A stretch of 64,000 bases of DNA, taken from the NCBI RefSeq assembly GCF_042646085.1, contig NZ_JBHRSZ010000007.1, forward strand, positions 372,001-436,000. The letters are read 5' to 3'. The notes below the pieces were generated by a model, which was not told where the DNA came from, made no database searches, and saw only the letters and a list, made by a program, of their open reading frames with translations. Source of the DNA: Litoribrevibacter euphylliae. GTDB lineage: Bacteria; Pseudomonadota; Gammaproteobacteria; Pseudomonadales; Litoribrevibacteraceae. The translations under genes and the position numbers were made by a program. Below, in pieces: positions 1 to 8,427 of this stretch (position 1 is its first letter; every line of letters starts with the position of its first letter).

Positions 1-540
1 ATGTTTGGCCTTAACGCCATTGTCGGGTTGTTGCAGTTTGTGGCAGACGCCAGCTCATTACAGCAAATTGTGTTCTGGACGATGGGTAGTTTAGCGCGAG
101 CCAGTATGGATAAGGTGACCATTGTCGCCAGCGTCTTTGGTATTTGTCTGTTGTGGAGTCTGACTCACATCTGGTCGATGACAGCGTTACGAACCGGCGA
201 AGATCAGGCGCGCAGTATCGGCATTAATGTCGAGCGGGTACGTTTGGTGGTGCTGTTACGAGTCAGCCTGTTAACGGCCATCGGGTTAGCCTTTGTGGGT
301 GAGATTGGCTTTATTGGCTTGGTTGGGCCTCATATTGCGCGCATGATGCTGGGCGAAGATCATCGATTCTTTTTACCGGGCAGTGCTTTAGCGGGTGCTC
401 TATTGTTATCGCTGTCATCGATTGCCTCGAAAGCCTTGGTGCCTGGGGTGATTCTTCCGGTCGGTATTGTTACGGCCTTGGTGGGCATTCCTCTGTTTAT
501 TACTCTGATCATGAGTCGCGGTAGAGGGGCAGCGGTATGA
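1..540 (+). CDS. FecCD-family ABC importer permease (C-terminal part)
   Basis: Inner-membrane permease of an iron-siderophore, heme or cobalamin importer. Only 179 residues are in the window; the family runs to about 330, so the N-terminal half lies upstream and the ATG at base 1 is probably internal. Visible are several hydrophobic helices and the family motif around residues 100-116 (EIGFIGLVGPHIARMM), the cytoplasmic loop that contacts the ATPase, followed by the closing helix pair. It overlaps the ATPase gene by 4 bases (ATGA), so the two are translationally coupled. The exact substrate cannot be read from this part; the binding protein and outer-membrane receptor are not in view. Confidence 0.9.
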   Translation: MFGLNAIVGLLQFVADASSLQQIVFWTMGSLARASMDKVTIVASVFGICLLWSLTHIWSMTALRTGEDQARSIGINVERVRLVVLLRVSLLTAIGLAFVGEIGFIGLVGPHIARMMLGEDHRFFLPGSALAGALLLSLSSIASKALVPGVILPVGIVTALVGIPLFITLIMSRGRGAAV

Positions 541-1310
541 CGTTATCTGTCTCTGGTTTGAATATTAGCTATGGCTCGCGTCGGGTTATTTCAGACATTC
601 ATTTACCGGCACTACCTAAAGGGTCGCTGGTTGCTGTGGTTGGTCCGAATGCGGTGGGGAAATCGACGTTGTTGAAATCCTTTGCCGGGTTAGTGAAATA
701 TTCGGGTGATATTCACTATGAACAACAAACTCTGTCGGCCATGCCAAGAGCGCAATTAATTCGAACGCTCGGGTATTTGCCGCAAGCATTGCCTCAGGCC
801 ATCAGTTTGGTGGCTTATGAGGTGGTGTACAGTGCCTGTCGTGCAGTGCGAACGGATTTGACTGCTGCTCAGGTAGAAGCCTCGATAGAACAGGTGTTTG
901 ATCGACTGGGAATACGAGATCTTGCGTTAAGACGCCTGAGTGAAATGTCGGGGGGACAACGCCAAATGGTTGGGTTGGCACAAGTATTGGTCAGACAACC
1001 TAAACTGTTGTTGTTGGATGAACCAACCAGTGCATTGGATCTACACTGGCAGTTGAATGTGCTGGAGGCAATTCGTGATGAAACGGCCGATGCTGGTGCC
1101 ATAGCATTGGTCGCCAGTCACGATTTGAATCTGGCGCTGCGGTTTTGTGATTATGTGTTGATTTTGGCCCGACAAGGCCTATTGGCATTGGTGAAGCCCG
1201 AGGAATTAACACCTGCGCATTTGGAAGAGGCGTATGGCGTTGAAGGGCGAATTGAAACCTGTTCTCAAGGATTTCCCATCGTCTTGGCCGACAGAGCTCT
1301 TAGTCGATAG
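537..1310 (+). CDS. FecE/BtuD-like ABC importer ATP-binding protein
   Basis: ATPase that powers the adjacent FecCD permease, 257 residues, normal length. Walker A is GPNAVGKST at residues 36-44, the Q-loop lies near residues 82-84, the signature is MSGGQ at 137-141 with Met in place of the usual Leu, Walker B is LLLLDEP at 157-163, and the switch His is His195 in VASHD. The start ATG overlaps the permease stop. The family serves iron-siderophore, heme or cobalamin uptake; the substrate here is not resolved. It is an importer subunit and not part of the exporter locus at the far end of the window. Confidence 0.93.
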   Translation: MTLSVSGLNISYGSRRVISDIHLPALPKGSLVAVVGPNAVGKSTLLKSFAGLVKYSGDIHYEQQTLSAMPRAQLIRTLGYLPQALPQAISLVAYEVVYSACRAVRTDLTAAQVEASIEQVFDRLGIRDLALRRLSEMSGGQRQMVGLAQVLVRQPKLLLLDEPTSALDLHWQLNVLEAIRDETADAGAIALVASHDLNLALRFCDYVLILARQGLLALVKPEELTPAHLEEAYGVEGRIETCSQGFPIVLADRALSR

Positions 1311-1376
1311 GTATTTGAAACTAAAACAGTTTGAGACAGAAAACAGCTTGGGATCCTCTAAATAAGGAAGGTATTC

Positions 1377-1655
1377 ATGGTGCAGAAAAAAGGGGCGGTT
1401 ACAACCTCTGACGGTGGACGATACATTCATAAGTTGTGCAAACATTTTACCCACAGAGTACCTGCGACTTGGTCGGAGTATGAAGGTACGGTGAATTTTG
1501 ACATGGGGGTTTGCGTGATGACGGCCGAAGCACAAACATTGACCTTTGTGTGTGAGGCCGAAAATAGCAGCGATCTGTCTGAAATATTGGACACCGTGAA
1601 AGGACATTTTGATCGTTTTGCGGTGAAAGATCAGTTGGTTTTAAATTGGCTTTAA
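1377..1655 (+). CDS. DUF2218 family protein
   Basis: A 92-residue soluble protein resembling DUF2218: an N-terminal stretch with His and Lys (RYIHKLCKHFTHRV), a central GTVNFDMGVC-like strand, and a C-terminal helix ending in a DRFAVKD-LVLNWL strand. Family members commonly sit beside siderophore or iron transport genes, which fits its place 66 bases after the ABC ATPase. A Shine-Dalgarno-like AAGGAAGG lies just upstream of the ATG. The biochemical role of the family is unknown to me; a part in iron-siderophore handling is only suggested by context. Confidence 0.75.
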   Translation: MVQKKGAVTTSDGGRYIHKLCKHFTHRVPATWSEYEGTVNFDMGVCVMTAEAQTLTFVCEAENSSDLSEILDTVKGHFDRFAVKDQLVLNWL

Positions 1656-1672
1656 AACCGCTAAAAATCTGG

Positions 1673-1700
1673 TCGACTGTGGTGTAAAAGCTGATAGAAT
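1673..1700 (+). promoter_or_regulatory. Candidate sigma-70 promoter of speA
   Basis: TCGACT at 1673-1678 and TAGAAT at 1695-1700, spaced 16 bases, resemble -35 and -10 boxes. Initiation about 7 bases later would begin the transcript right at the first hairpin of the leader (1709). This is motif matching only. Confidence 0.4.
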
Positions 1701-1708
1701 CCGCGCCT

Positions 1709-1842
1709 CGAAAGACACACAATGCGATGCAACGAAGACGATCTTTCGGGATGTTGATCGAGAGCCGATTCAGAAGAGCATTCTGAACGGGTTCGATCAA
1801 TAAAAGGCAACATTGTTGTTCTAAACTACCTACCTTGTAGGT
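1709..1842 (+). ncRNA. Structured 5' leader of speA
   Basis: Three self-complementary blocks fill the 5' leader. CGAAAGA (1709-1715) pairs with TCTTTCG (1742-1748). TTGATCGA (1754-1761) pairs with TCGATCAA (1793-1800) and encloses CCG/CGG plus TTCAGAA (1769-1775) with TTCTGAA (1781-1787) over a 5-base loop, making one long interrupted stem. ACCTAC (1828-1833) pairs with GTAGGT (1837-1842). The last hairpin ends 25 bases before the speA ATG. It could be a cis-regulatory RNA tuned to polyamines or arginine, or a simple stability element; the structure is seen, the function is inferred. Confidence 0.45.
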
Positions 1843-1867
1843 CACTGATATTTGGAGTGTCTGGACT

Positions 1868-3778
1868 ATGAAATCCACGCCGTTTAGCCATTGGGGTATC
1901 CAAACTGCCAAAGAAACTTATGGCATTGATCATTGGAGTAATGGTTACTTTGATGTATCTGACCAGGGTGAGGTGATAGTGACCTGTCCGGTGAATGGTC
2001 ATACGGTGAATGTGTCCTTAATGGACATCATTGAAGGAATGAAAGACCGCGAGTTGCACATGCCGGTGTTGCTCCGAATTGAAAACCTGCTGGATCATTC
2101 GATCAGTCGCATCAACGAAGCCTTCCGTGGCGCCATTGAAAAGCTTGATTACCAAAACGTATACCGTGGTGTGTTTCCAATTAAGGTGAACCAGCAATGC
2201 CACGTGGTGGAAGAAATTGCTCAGTTTGGTAACCGCTACAGTCATGGTTTGGAAGCCGGCAGTAAAGCCGAGTTGATCATTGCCTTGGCCTATCTTGAAA
2301 ACGAAGACAGTTACATCGTTTGTAATGGTTACAAGGACGAAGAGTTCATCGACCTTGGGTTGCGTGCTGTGCAGCTAGGGCGTAAATGCTTTTTCGTGGT
2401 GGAAAGCCCGACCGAAGTGGAAGTGATTATTCGTCGCAGCCGTGAATTGGGTGTTAAGCCGATGATTGGGACACGAGTGAAGTTATCCACCACCGTTGAA
2501 GGTCATTGGCAGCAAGACAGCGGTGATCGCAGTATCTTTGGTTTGAACAGTCTTCAGTTGTTGGAAGTGATTGATCTGCTGAAAGACGCCGACATGATTG
2601 ATTGTCTGGAGATGTTGCATTTCCATCTGGGCTCACAATTACCGAGCATCCATAACATTCGTCAAGGTGTTCAGGAAGCCTGTCGTTATTACATCAGCAT
2701 GATTAACGAAGGCGCACCTATGGGCTATTTGGATCTGGGTGGCGGTTTGGCCGTGGACTACGAAGGCGTCCATCAGAAAGGCAATCACAGTAAGAACTAT
2801 AACCTCAACGAGTATTGTATCGACATTGTTGAGGCGGTGATGCAAACCCTTGATCCGCTTGATATTAGACACCCGGTGCTGATTTCGGAGTCCGGTCGCG
2901 CGACAGTGGCATATTCAAGCTTGTTCTTATTCAATGTGTTGGATGTGGCACATTTTGATCCGGTGTTTGTGATCGAAAAGCCAGAAGATGATGCCAATGA
3001 AACGTTGAAGAACCTCTATGAAGTGACTGAAAGCATCAGTGCCAGAAACCTTCAGGAATGCTACAACGATGCGATTTTCTATCGTGATGAAATTCGTCAC
3101 CAGTTTAATCGGGGCCAGGTAGATCTGAGAACGCGGGCGATGGCAGAAAATCTGTTCCTTAATATTGTGCAGAAAGTTCAATTATTGGCGCCGTCTGTTG
3201 AGCATCTTCCGGATGAACTTACCAACCTTCGTGAAGACTTGGCGGACATTTACTACGGTAACTTCAGTGTTTTCCAGTCTTTGCCGGATGCGTGGGCGAT
3301 TGGTCAGGTGTTTCCGATGTTACCTGTGCACCGTCTGAATGAGATGCCGACTCGTGAGGCGATGTTTGCGGATTTGACCTGTGATTGCGATGGTAAGATC
3401 GATCATTTCATTGGTGGCCGTAAAACCTTACCGCTGCACCCGTTGAAGAAGAACGAAGACTACTATATTGGCACCTTCTTGGTGGGCGCGTACCAGGAAA
3501 CACTGAGTGACCTGCACAACCTGTTCGGTGACACGAATGTGGTCAGCATTCGCATTAATGCCGATGGCAGCTATGATTTCATGCGAGAGTTGCATGGTGA
3601 CAGCATTGCTGACGTATTGAGTTATGTGGAATATGAACCGCGTTGGATACGTGATCGTTTCCGTAATACCGTTGAGAAAGCGGTACGCGGTGGCAAGATC
3701 AGCGTATCGACGCGTCAGGAAATTTTGGCGGCGTTCTCCGCCAGCTTGAACGGTTATACCTATTACGAACACGATTAA
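1868..3778 (+). CDS. speA: Biosynthetic arginine decarboxylase
   Basis: PLP-dependent decarboxylation of L-arginine to agmatine, first step of polyamine synthesis. It has 636 residues, typical for SpeA. The N-terminal alanine-racemase-like barrel carries the PLP lysine at Lys106 in VFPIKVNQQ, then the HLGSQ and DLGGGLAVDY strands, then the C-terminal beta domain. The catalytic Cys region is LTCDCDGK, with Cys505 at the start of the usual CDSDG-type motif (Ser replaced by Cys here). A spacing of GGAG about 9 bases before the ATG supports the start. It is followed by genes for the remaining steps to spermidine, with agmatinase last, so the order in the cluster differs from the order of the pathway. 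Confidence 0.96.
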   Translation: MKSTPFSHWGIQTAKETYGIDHWSNGYFDVSDQGEVIVTCPVNGHTVNVSLMDIIEGMKDRELHMPVLLRIENLLDHSISRINEAFRGAIEKLDYQNVYRGVFPIKVNQQCHVVEEIAQFGNRYSHGLEAGSKAELIIALAYLENEDSYIVCNGYKDEEFIDLGLRAVQLGRKCFFVVESPTEVEVIIRRSRELGVKPMIGTRVKLSTTVEGHWQQDSGDRSIFGLNSLQLLEVIDLLKDADMIDCLEMLHFHLGSQLPSIHNIRQGVQEACRYYISMINEGAPMGYLDLGGGLAVDYEGVHQKGNHSKNYNLNEYCIDIVEAVMQTLDPLDIRHPVLISESGRATVAYSSLFLFNVLDVAHFDPVFVIEKPEDDANETLKNLYEVTESISARNLQECYNDAIFYRDEIRHQFNRGQVDLRTRAMAENLFLNIVQKVQLLAPSVEHLPDELTNLREDLADIYYGNFSVFQSLPDAWAIGQVFPMLPVHRLNEMPTREAMFADLTCDCDGKIDHFIGGRKTLPLHPLKKNEDYYIGTFLVGAYQETLSDLHNLFGDTNVVSIRINADGSYDFMRELHGDSIADVLSYVEYEPRWIRDRFRNTVEKAVRGGKISVSTRQEILAAFSASLNGYTYYEHD

Positions 3779-3914
3779 GTTCGTGCTCGTACAACGAAAG
3801 AATTTATGACTGAAATCCTATTTGCGATGTTTGGCTCGAAAGATTTGATGGACGGGCAATGCAGATGGATTTCTTCGAGACACTGTGTCTGACCTTGATA
3901 GATAAGGAACTATT

Positions 3915-5126
3915 ATGGCTAAAGTTATGATTATCGGCGCTGGTGGCGTTGGTGGTGTGGTTACCCACAAGTGTGCTCAGTTATCTGAGGTGTTCACGGA
4001 TATTATTTTGGCGAGTCGTACTGAAGCCAAGTGTCAGGCGATTGCTGAACAAGTGAAAGAAAAGACCGGCGTAACGGTTCGCACCGCGCAAGTGGATGCC
4101 GACAATGTGCCGGAACTGACGGCGTTATTAAAAGCCGAGCAACCGTTTATGGTGATTAATGTGGCGTTGCCATATCAAGACCTTCACATCATGGATGCGT
4201 GTTTGGAAGCGAATGTTCACTATCTGGATACGGCCAACTATGAGCCGCCTGAAGAAGCCAAGTTTGAGTACAAGTGGCAGTGGGCGTATCAGGAGAAATT
4301 CCGCGAGAAAGGCTTAATGGCGTTGTTGGGGTCAGGCTTTGATCCGGGCGTAACCAACGTGTATACGGCGCACATGGCGAAGCACCACTTCGATGAGATG
4401 CATCAGTTGGACATCATCGATGTGAACGGCGGTGATCACGGTCATCCGTTTGCGACCAACTTCAATCCGGAAATTAACATCCGTGAAGTGACTGCTGAAT
4501 GTCGTCACTGGGAAGACGGTGACTTCCGCCCAACCGATGCGATGTCGACCAAGGCGGAGTTTACTTGTCCTGAAGGCGTGGGTACCTACAACATCTACCG
4601 TATGTACCACGAAGAGTTGGAGTCCTTGACCAAGCACTTCCCAAGCATCAAGAAAGGCCAGTTCTGGATGAGCTTCTCCGAGAACTACCTGAAGCACCTA
4701 GAAGTATTGGAAAACATCGGCATGACATCAATCGAGCCTGTGATGTATGAAGGCACGGAAGTGATTCCGCTTCAGTTCCTGAAGTCAGTACTTCCTGACC
4801 CTGCGAGCCTTGGTCCACGTACCAAAGGTCGTACCTGCATCGGTTGTATCGTGCGCGGTACTAAAGATGGCAAAGAGAAGTTGGTCTATGTGTACAACAT
4901 CTGTGATCACGAAGCCTGCTACGCAGAAGTGAACTCTCAGGCGATCTCTTACACCACCGGTGTTCCTGCGATGATCGGTGCCAAGATGATGGTCGAAGGC
5001 AAGTGGATGAAAGAAGGTGTTTGGAACATGGAACAACTTGATCCAGACCCATTCATGGAAGACCTGAACAAGTACGGTTTGCCTTGGACAGAAGTTGAGT
5101 TGTCTGAGCATCCGCTGGAGAAGTAG
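3915..5126 (+). CDS. Carboxynorspermidine/carboxyspermidine dehydrogenase
   Basis: Saccharopine-dehydrogenase-fold enzyme, 403 residues, that reductively couples aspartate-semialdehyde to putrescine (or diaminopropane) with NADPH, giving carboxyspermidine (or carboxynorspermidine). The N-terminal Rossmann motif is IIGAGGVGGVV (residues 6-16). The GSGFDPGVTNVY segment near residue 139 and the acidic C-terminal domain are typical of the subgroup found next to nspC. Saccharopine dehydrogenase itself is the alternative reading, but the direct neighbour nspC makes the polyamine role much more likely. The Shine-Dalgarno AAGGAA lies 8 bases before the ATG. Confidence 0.9.
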   Translation: MAKVMIIGAGGVGGVVTHKCAQLSEVFTDIILASRTEAKCQAIAEQVKEKTGVTVRTAQVDADNVPELTALLKAEQPFMVINVALPYQDLHIMDACLEANVHYLDTANYEPPEEAKFEYKWQWAYQEKFREKGLMALLGSGFDPGVTNVYTAHMAKHHFDEMHQLDIIDVNGGDHGHPFATNFNPEINIREVTAECRHWEDGDFRPTDAMSTKAEFTCPEGVGTYNIYRMYHEELESLTKHFPSIKKGQFWMSFSENYLKHLEVLENIGMTSIEPVMYEGTEVIPLQFLKSVLPDPASLGPRTKGRTCIGCIVRGTKDGKEKLVYVYNICDHEACYAEVNSQAISYTTGVPAMIGAKMMVEGKWMKEGVWNMEQLDPDPFMEDLNKYGLPWTEVELSEHPLEK

Positions 5127-5148
5127 TTCTTCGGTTACGGTTCCTTTT

Positions 5149-5263
5149 AAGGGATAGCGCATATTTATTTTCTTACGCCCGTTTCGAAGGCACATCCCTG
5201 TGCCTCGAAACATCCGTCCCATCCATGGGACTGCTTCAGAAAGCTAAATAGGCCCTATCCCTT
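5149..5263. repeat. Cloverleaf-like intergenic inverted-repeat element, copy 1
   Basis: An outer stem AAGGGATAG (5149-5157) with CTATCCCTT (5255-5263) closes two inner hairpins. Hairpin 1 has arms 5182-5194 and 5199-5210 around loop TCCC, core GGCACA/TGTGCC. Hairpin 2 is GTCCCAT (5216-5222) with ATGGGAC (5225-5231). The same three-stem plan recurs at 6564-6661 with compensating base changes. It lies between two polyamine genes and may be a REP- or MITE-like element or an RNA processing site. Confidence 0.7.
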
Positions 5264-5344
5264 TTATAGTTCGGAGCGAGATTCCAAGTTATCGCACTGA
5301 ACCCTGCAATTAATCAGCGTGATTAATAATGTGTGTGAGTCCCA

Positions 5345-6535
5345 ATGCTTTCCAAATCCTTTAAAAACTTCGATCCAACCCGAGTGCCGTCCCCGTGTTT
5401 TGTGGTGGATGAAGTAGCGGTTGAGAACAATCTGAAACTGTTGAACAAGGTTCAGCAAGAATCCGGTGCGAAAGTGCTGTCGGCACTGAAGGCCTTCTCC
5501 ATGTGGAGCCTTGCCCCTTTGGTGAAGAAGTACCTCTCTGGTAGCTGCGCCAGCGGTTTAAACGAAGCCTTGTTGGGGCATCAGGAATACGGCGGTGAAG
5601 TGCATGTGTTCTCGGCGGCTTATTCTGAAAAAGATCTGAAAGAGATTTTAAAGATCGCCGATCACTTGCTGTTTAACTCCTTTAATCAATGGTATCGCTT
5701 CAAAGGTTTGGTGGAGGAAACGCAAAAGCAACGTGGCGGTAAGCCGCATGTGGGCTTGCGTATTAACCCGCAGCACTCCGAAGGCGAAGTGGAAATCTAC
5801 GACCCTTGTGCGCCATGTTCGCGTTTAGGCATTCCTTATGCCGAGTTTGAAAAGGCCAAGGCGGAGAAGGGCGAAGGGTATTTGGATGGCATCTCAGGGC
5901 TGCATTTTCATACTTTGTGTGAACAAGGCTATGAGCCGTTAGACCGGACTTTAGCAGCGGTGGAAGAACGCTTTGCTGATCTGATTCCGACCATGGACTG
6001 GATCAACTTCGGTGGCGGGCATCACATCACCAAGCCGGATTACAACGTTCAAGGCTTAATTACCCGCGTCAAAGACTTCCGCGCAAAGTACGACGTTGAG
6101 GTGTATCTGGAGCCGGGCGAAGCGGTAGCGATCCACACAGGTGTTTTGGTAACGGAAGTGTTGGACATCGTTCATAACCAGATGGATTTGGCGATCCTTG
6201 ATACCTCGGCTACTTGTCACATGCCGGATACGTTAGAAATGCCATACCGGCCGGATGTAATGAACGCAGGGCAAGCGGGTGAGTTAGCGCATACCTATCG
6301 TTTTGGTGGCATGACCTGTTTAGCGGGTGATGTGATTGACGATTACAGCTTTGCAGAGCCATTAAAGGTCGGTGATCGAATCGTCTTCGATGACATGTCA
6401 CACTACACTATGGTGAAGACCACGACCTTTAACGGTATCAACCTGCCATCGATTGCGATCTGGAACAGCGAAACGGATGACGTTCGAGTTGTAAAACAAT
6501 TCGGCTATGAAGATTTCAAAGAACGTTTGTCCTAA
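5345..6535 (+). CDS. nspC: Carboxynorspermidine decarboxylase
   Basis: PLP-dependent alanine-racemase-fold decarboxylase, 396 residues, that removes CO2 from carboxyspermidine or carboxynorspermidine to yield spermidine or norspermidine. The PLP lysine is Lys49 in LSALKAFSMW. A CASGLNEA segment follows near residue 65, then HFHTLCEQ and the FGGGHH phosphate-binding loop, and EPGEAV at about residue 259. It acts directly after the dehydrogenase encoded upstream. The start at 5345 agrees with the conserved N-terminal PSPCFVVDE segment, although the ribosome-binding site is weak. In vibrios the product can be norspermidine; with agmatinase and SpeA present here, spermidine is the more likely main product. 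Confidence 0.95.
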   Translation: MLSKSFKNFDPTRVPSPCFVVDEVAVENNLKLLNKVQQESGAKVLSALKAFSMWSLAPLVKKYLSGSCASGLNEALLGHQEYGGEVHVFSAAYSEKDLKEILKIADHLLFNSFNQWYRFKGLVEETQKQRGGKPHVGLRINPQHSEGEVEIYDPCAPCSRLGIPYAEFEKAKAEKGEGYLDGISGLHFHTLCEQGYEPLDRTLAAVEERFADLIPTMDWINFGGGHHITKPDYNVQGLITRVKDFRAKYDVEVYLEPGEAVAIHTGVLVTEVLDIVHNQMDLAILDTSATCHMPDTLEMPYRPDVMNAGQAGELAHTYRFGGMTCLAGDVIDDYSFAEPLKVGDRIVFDDMSHYTMVKTTTFNGINLPSIAIWNSETDDVRVVKQFGYEDFKERLS

Positions 6536-6563
6536 TGGTGTGATTGTAGAATTTGCTGTTGGT

Positions 6564-6661
6564 GGTATTAAGTCGTTTTCTTCGCCGCTTTGAAGGCACA
6601 TCCCTGTGCCTCAAAGCTAACGCGACATCCATGTCGCTGCTCTAAAACGATCTTTAATACC
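6564..6661. repeat. Cloverleaf-like intergenic inverted-repeat element, copy 2
   Basis: Outer stem GGTATTAA (6564-6571) with TTAATACC (6654-6661), continued by TCGTTTT (6573-6579) with AAAACGA (6644-6650). Hairpin 1 has arms 6587-6600 and 6605-6617 around TCCC and shares the GGCACA/TGTGCC core with copy 1. Hairpin 2 pairs GCGACAT (6624-6630 less the shared loop bases) with ATGTCGC across the same CATCCATG centre. Stem sequences differ from copy 1 but pairing is kept, so the structure rather than the sequence appears conserved. Confidence 0.7.
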
Positions 6662-6700
6662 TCCAACTTGGCACCCAGCTAGATGAGAGTGATGAATTAA

Positions 6701-7573
6701 ATGACCAAAGAACTAACTTACCCAATTTTCTTGGGCTCCGAAATCGAACAACCTAAACCGGAAGAAGCCTTGTTCCACATTGTGCCTGTTCCATTTGAGC
6801 GCACCGTATCTTACGGCGGTGGAACCAATGAGGGGCCATCGGCGATTCTGGAAGCTTCCTGGCAGCTGGAAGAGTGGGACGGCAAGAGCAAACCTTGTGA
6901 ACTGGGTATTTACACTCATGGCCCTGTGGATTGTGATGCCGATGCAGACCAAGTGATCGAAAACATCGCAGCGGCGGTAAAACCGATTTGCGAAATGGGC
7001 AAAATGCCGGTGGGCATTGGCGGTGAACACACGGTTACTTACGGCATTATCAAAGGCATGCTGGATGCGGGCATCAAAGACTTTGGTATCGTCCAAATCG
7101 ATGCACACGCCGACTTACGTGAAGCCTATGAAGGCGACAAATACAGTCATGCTTCCGTAATGAAACGCTGTGTGGACGAAGGCATTCCTCTGTATCAGTT
7201 AGGGATTCGCGCGTATTGTGAAGAAGAAATCGAGATTCGCAAAAAGCACGGCGTGTATTACCAAGACGCAGACGACTTGGTGCCTCAAAACATCAGTGCC
7301 ATCGAACTGCCGGAAGACTTCCCGAAAAAAGTGTTCTTCACCTTGGATATTGATGGCATGGATCCATCCGTGTTCCCATCCACAGGTACCCCTGTACCGG
7401 GCGGTTTAGGCTGGTATCAAACCCTTGGATTATTCGAATCCGTTGCCAAACAACGTGAGATCATTGGCTTCGACGTAATGGAATTTGCACCGATTGCCGG
7501 CTTCCACGCCTATGACTTTGCTGCGTCTTTGCTGATGTACAAAATGATGGGGATTATTGAGCGGAGTCGTTGA
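6701..7573 (+). CDS. speB: Agmatinase
   Basis: Ureohydrolase-family enzyme, 290 residues, hydrolysing agmatine to putrescine and urea with a binuclear Mn centre. Metal-ligand motifs are visible in order: GGEHTVTYG (about residue 107), DAHADLR (about 135) and DIDGMDPS (about 217). The YSHASVMKR segment between them is also typical. It links arginine decarboxylase (speA) with the dehydrogenase/nspC pair and so completes the spermidine route in this cluster. Related guanidino hydrolases (guanidinobutyrase, arginase) have the same motifs; the neighbours favour agmatinase. Confidence 0.93.
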   Translation: MTKELTYPIFLGSEIEQPKPEEALFHIVPVPFERTVSYGGGTNEGPSAILEASWQLEEWDGKSKPCELGIYTHGPVDCDADADQVIENIAAAVKPICEMGKMPVGIGGEHTVTYGIIKGMLDAGIKDFGIVQIDAHADLREAYEGDKYSHASVMKRCVDEGIPLYQLGIRAYCEEEIEIRKKHGVYYQDADDLVPQNISAIELPEDFPKKVFFTLDIDGMDPSVFPSTGTPVPGGLGWYQTLGLFESVAKQREIIGFDVMEFAPIAGFHAYDFAASLLMYKMMGIIERSR

Positions 7574-7617
7574 TTTTAGATAAAAACGTTGTGTTTATTA
7601 GTTAAGGTTGTTGTTAT

Positions 7618-8292
7618 TTGAGATATTTATTTGTAGTTCTTTCTCTTATTAGCTCAATGTCTTTTGCTGACATTGAGCTATGTAGAAAGCCTGTCCCGTC
7701 TTTTATTCCAGCGTATTTAGATCAGGTATTTGGAAGAGATGTAATTTTAAACGCATTTCATAATGATAATCCTGAATTAGATATACTATTTCAAGCAATG
7801 ACGGGGGTAGAGTTTGGATCTGTTCCCTCAGAAACAAGTGATTCGTACGGTTATTACTTTTTCCTTTCTAAAGGGGGTTATAAGGGAAACTATAGTGAAT
7901 TTTTACAAGACGAATCATTGTATTGGGCTAAAAATAATGTGTATATCCTTGAATATTTTCTAGAGAATAATAAGGTCGATGATGCTTCCTATAAGGGCTT
8001 TATAAGTGGCTACGTTAGCTACGCTTTTAGCCCAAACCCTCATAGGTATCAAGACCTGTGGAAAATAATAAGTGGCAAACAAGGCGATAATATTACTGTC
8101 ATTTCATATGTTTATTTATCAGCAAAGTATGGTTTGGAGGAGTCGATTTTAAAACTAACAGAGCTTTATAGAGATCACGATTGTTCTAATCAATATTTAG
8201 TAATGAACAAGTTATTATTTGAGTTCAGGAAAAATAAGTCTGTCCTAGGTAACGTTGAAAACCTAGCAAAGCCAGATAACAAATCCGAGTAG
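7618..8292 (+). CDS. Hypothetical secreted protein, AT-rich orphan
   Basis: I do not recognise this 224-residue protein. It begins at TTG with AAGG 11 bases upstream. The first 17 residues form a classical signal peptide ending in SFA before DIELC, so the mature protein should be periplasmic or exported. The body is rich in Tyr, Asn and Lys and has a helical repeat-like character (for example SAKYGLEESILKLTELY), loosely like Sel1/TPR solenoids but too weak to assign. Its codon use is clearly more AT-rich than the genes on both sides, which suggests horizontal transfer. It stands alone, 44 bases after speB. Confidence 0.65.
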   Translation: MRYLFVVLSLISSMSFADIELCRKPVPSFIPAYLDQVFGRDVILNAFHNDNPELDILFQAMTGVEFGSVPSETSDSYGYYFFLSKGGYKGNYSEFLQDESLYWAKNNVYILEYFLENNKVDDASYKGFISGYVSYAFSPNPHRYQDLWKIISGKQGDNITVISYVYLSAKYGLEESILKLTELYRDHDCSNQYLVMNKLLFEFRKNKSVLGNVENLAKPDNKSE

Positions 8293-8306
8293 AGGCTTTC
8301 GATCTA

Positions 8307-8340
8307 AATCAGATATTCATGATGAATTGGATATCTGATT
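8307..8340 (+). terminator. Hairpin after the AT-rich gene
   Basis: AATCAGATAT (8307-8316) pairs perfectly with ATATCTGATT (8331-8340), with weak further pairing inside. It stands just after the stop of the AT-rich gene. There is no strong T-run after it, so it may be a weak terminator or an mRNA end-protecting hairpin. Confidence 0.4.
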
Positions 8341-8427
8341 ATCTCCATTTGCTAGTCGCAACACAGTTATCCCCATCAGAACCGGTTATGCTCACTCTGT
8401 CTGATCTTATGGAAAAGGACTGATTCT

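Noticed and set aside
537..1310. ABC ATPase as the missing motor of the exporter
   Set aside because: It is a soluble FecE-type importer subunit coupled to a FecCD permease, 24 kb from the channel gene, and not a fused membrane-ATPase exporter.
3806..3892. 28-codon open frame between speA and the dehydrogenase
   Set aside because: It has a modest ribosome-binding-like GAAAG, but its length, odd composition and lack of any recognisable feature give too little support for a gene or leader peptide.
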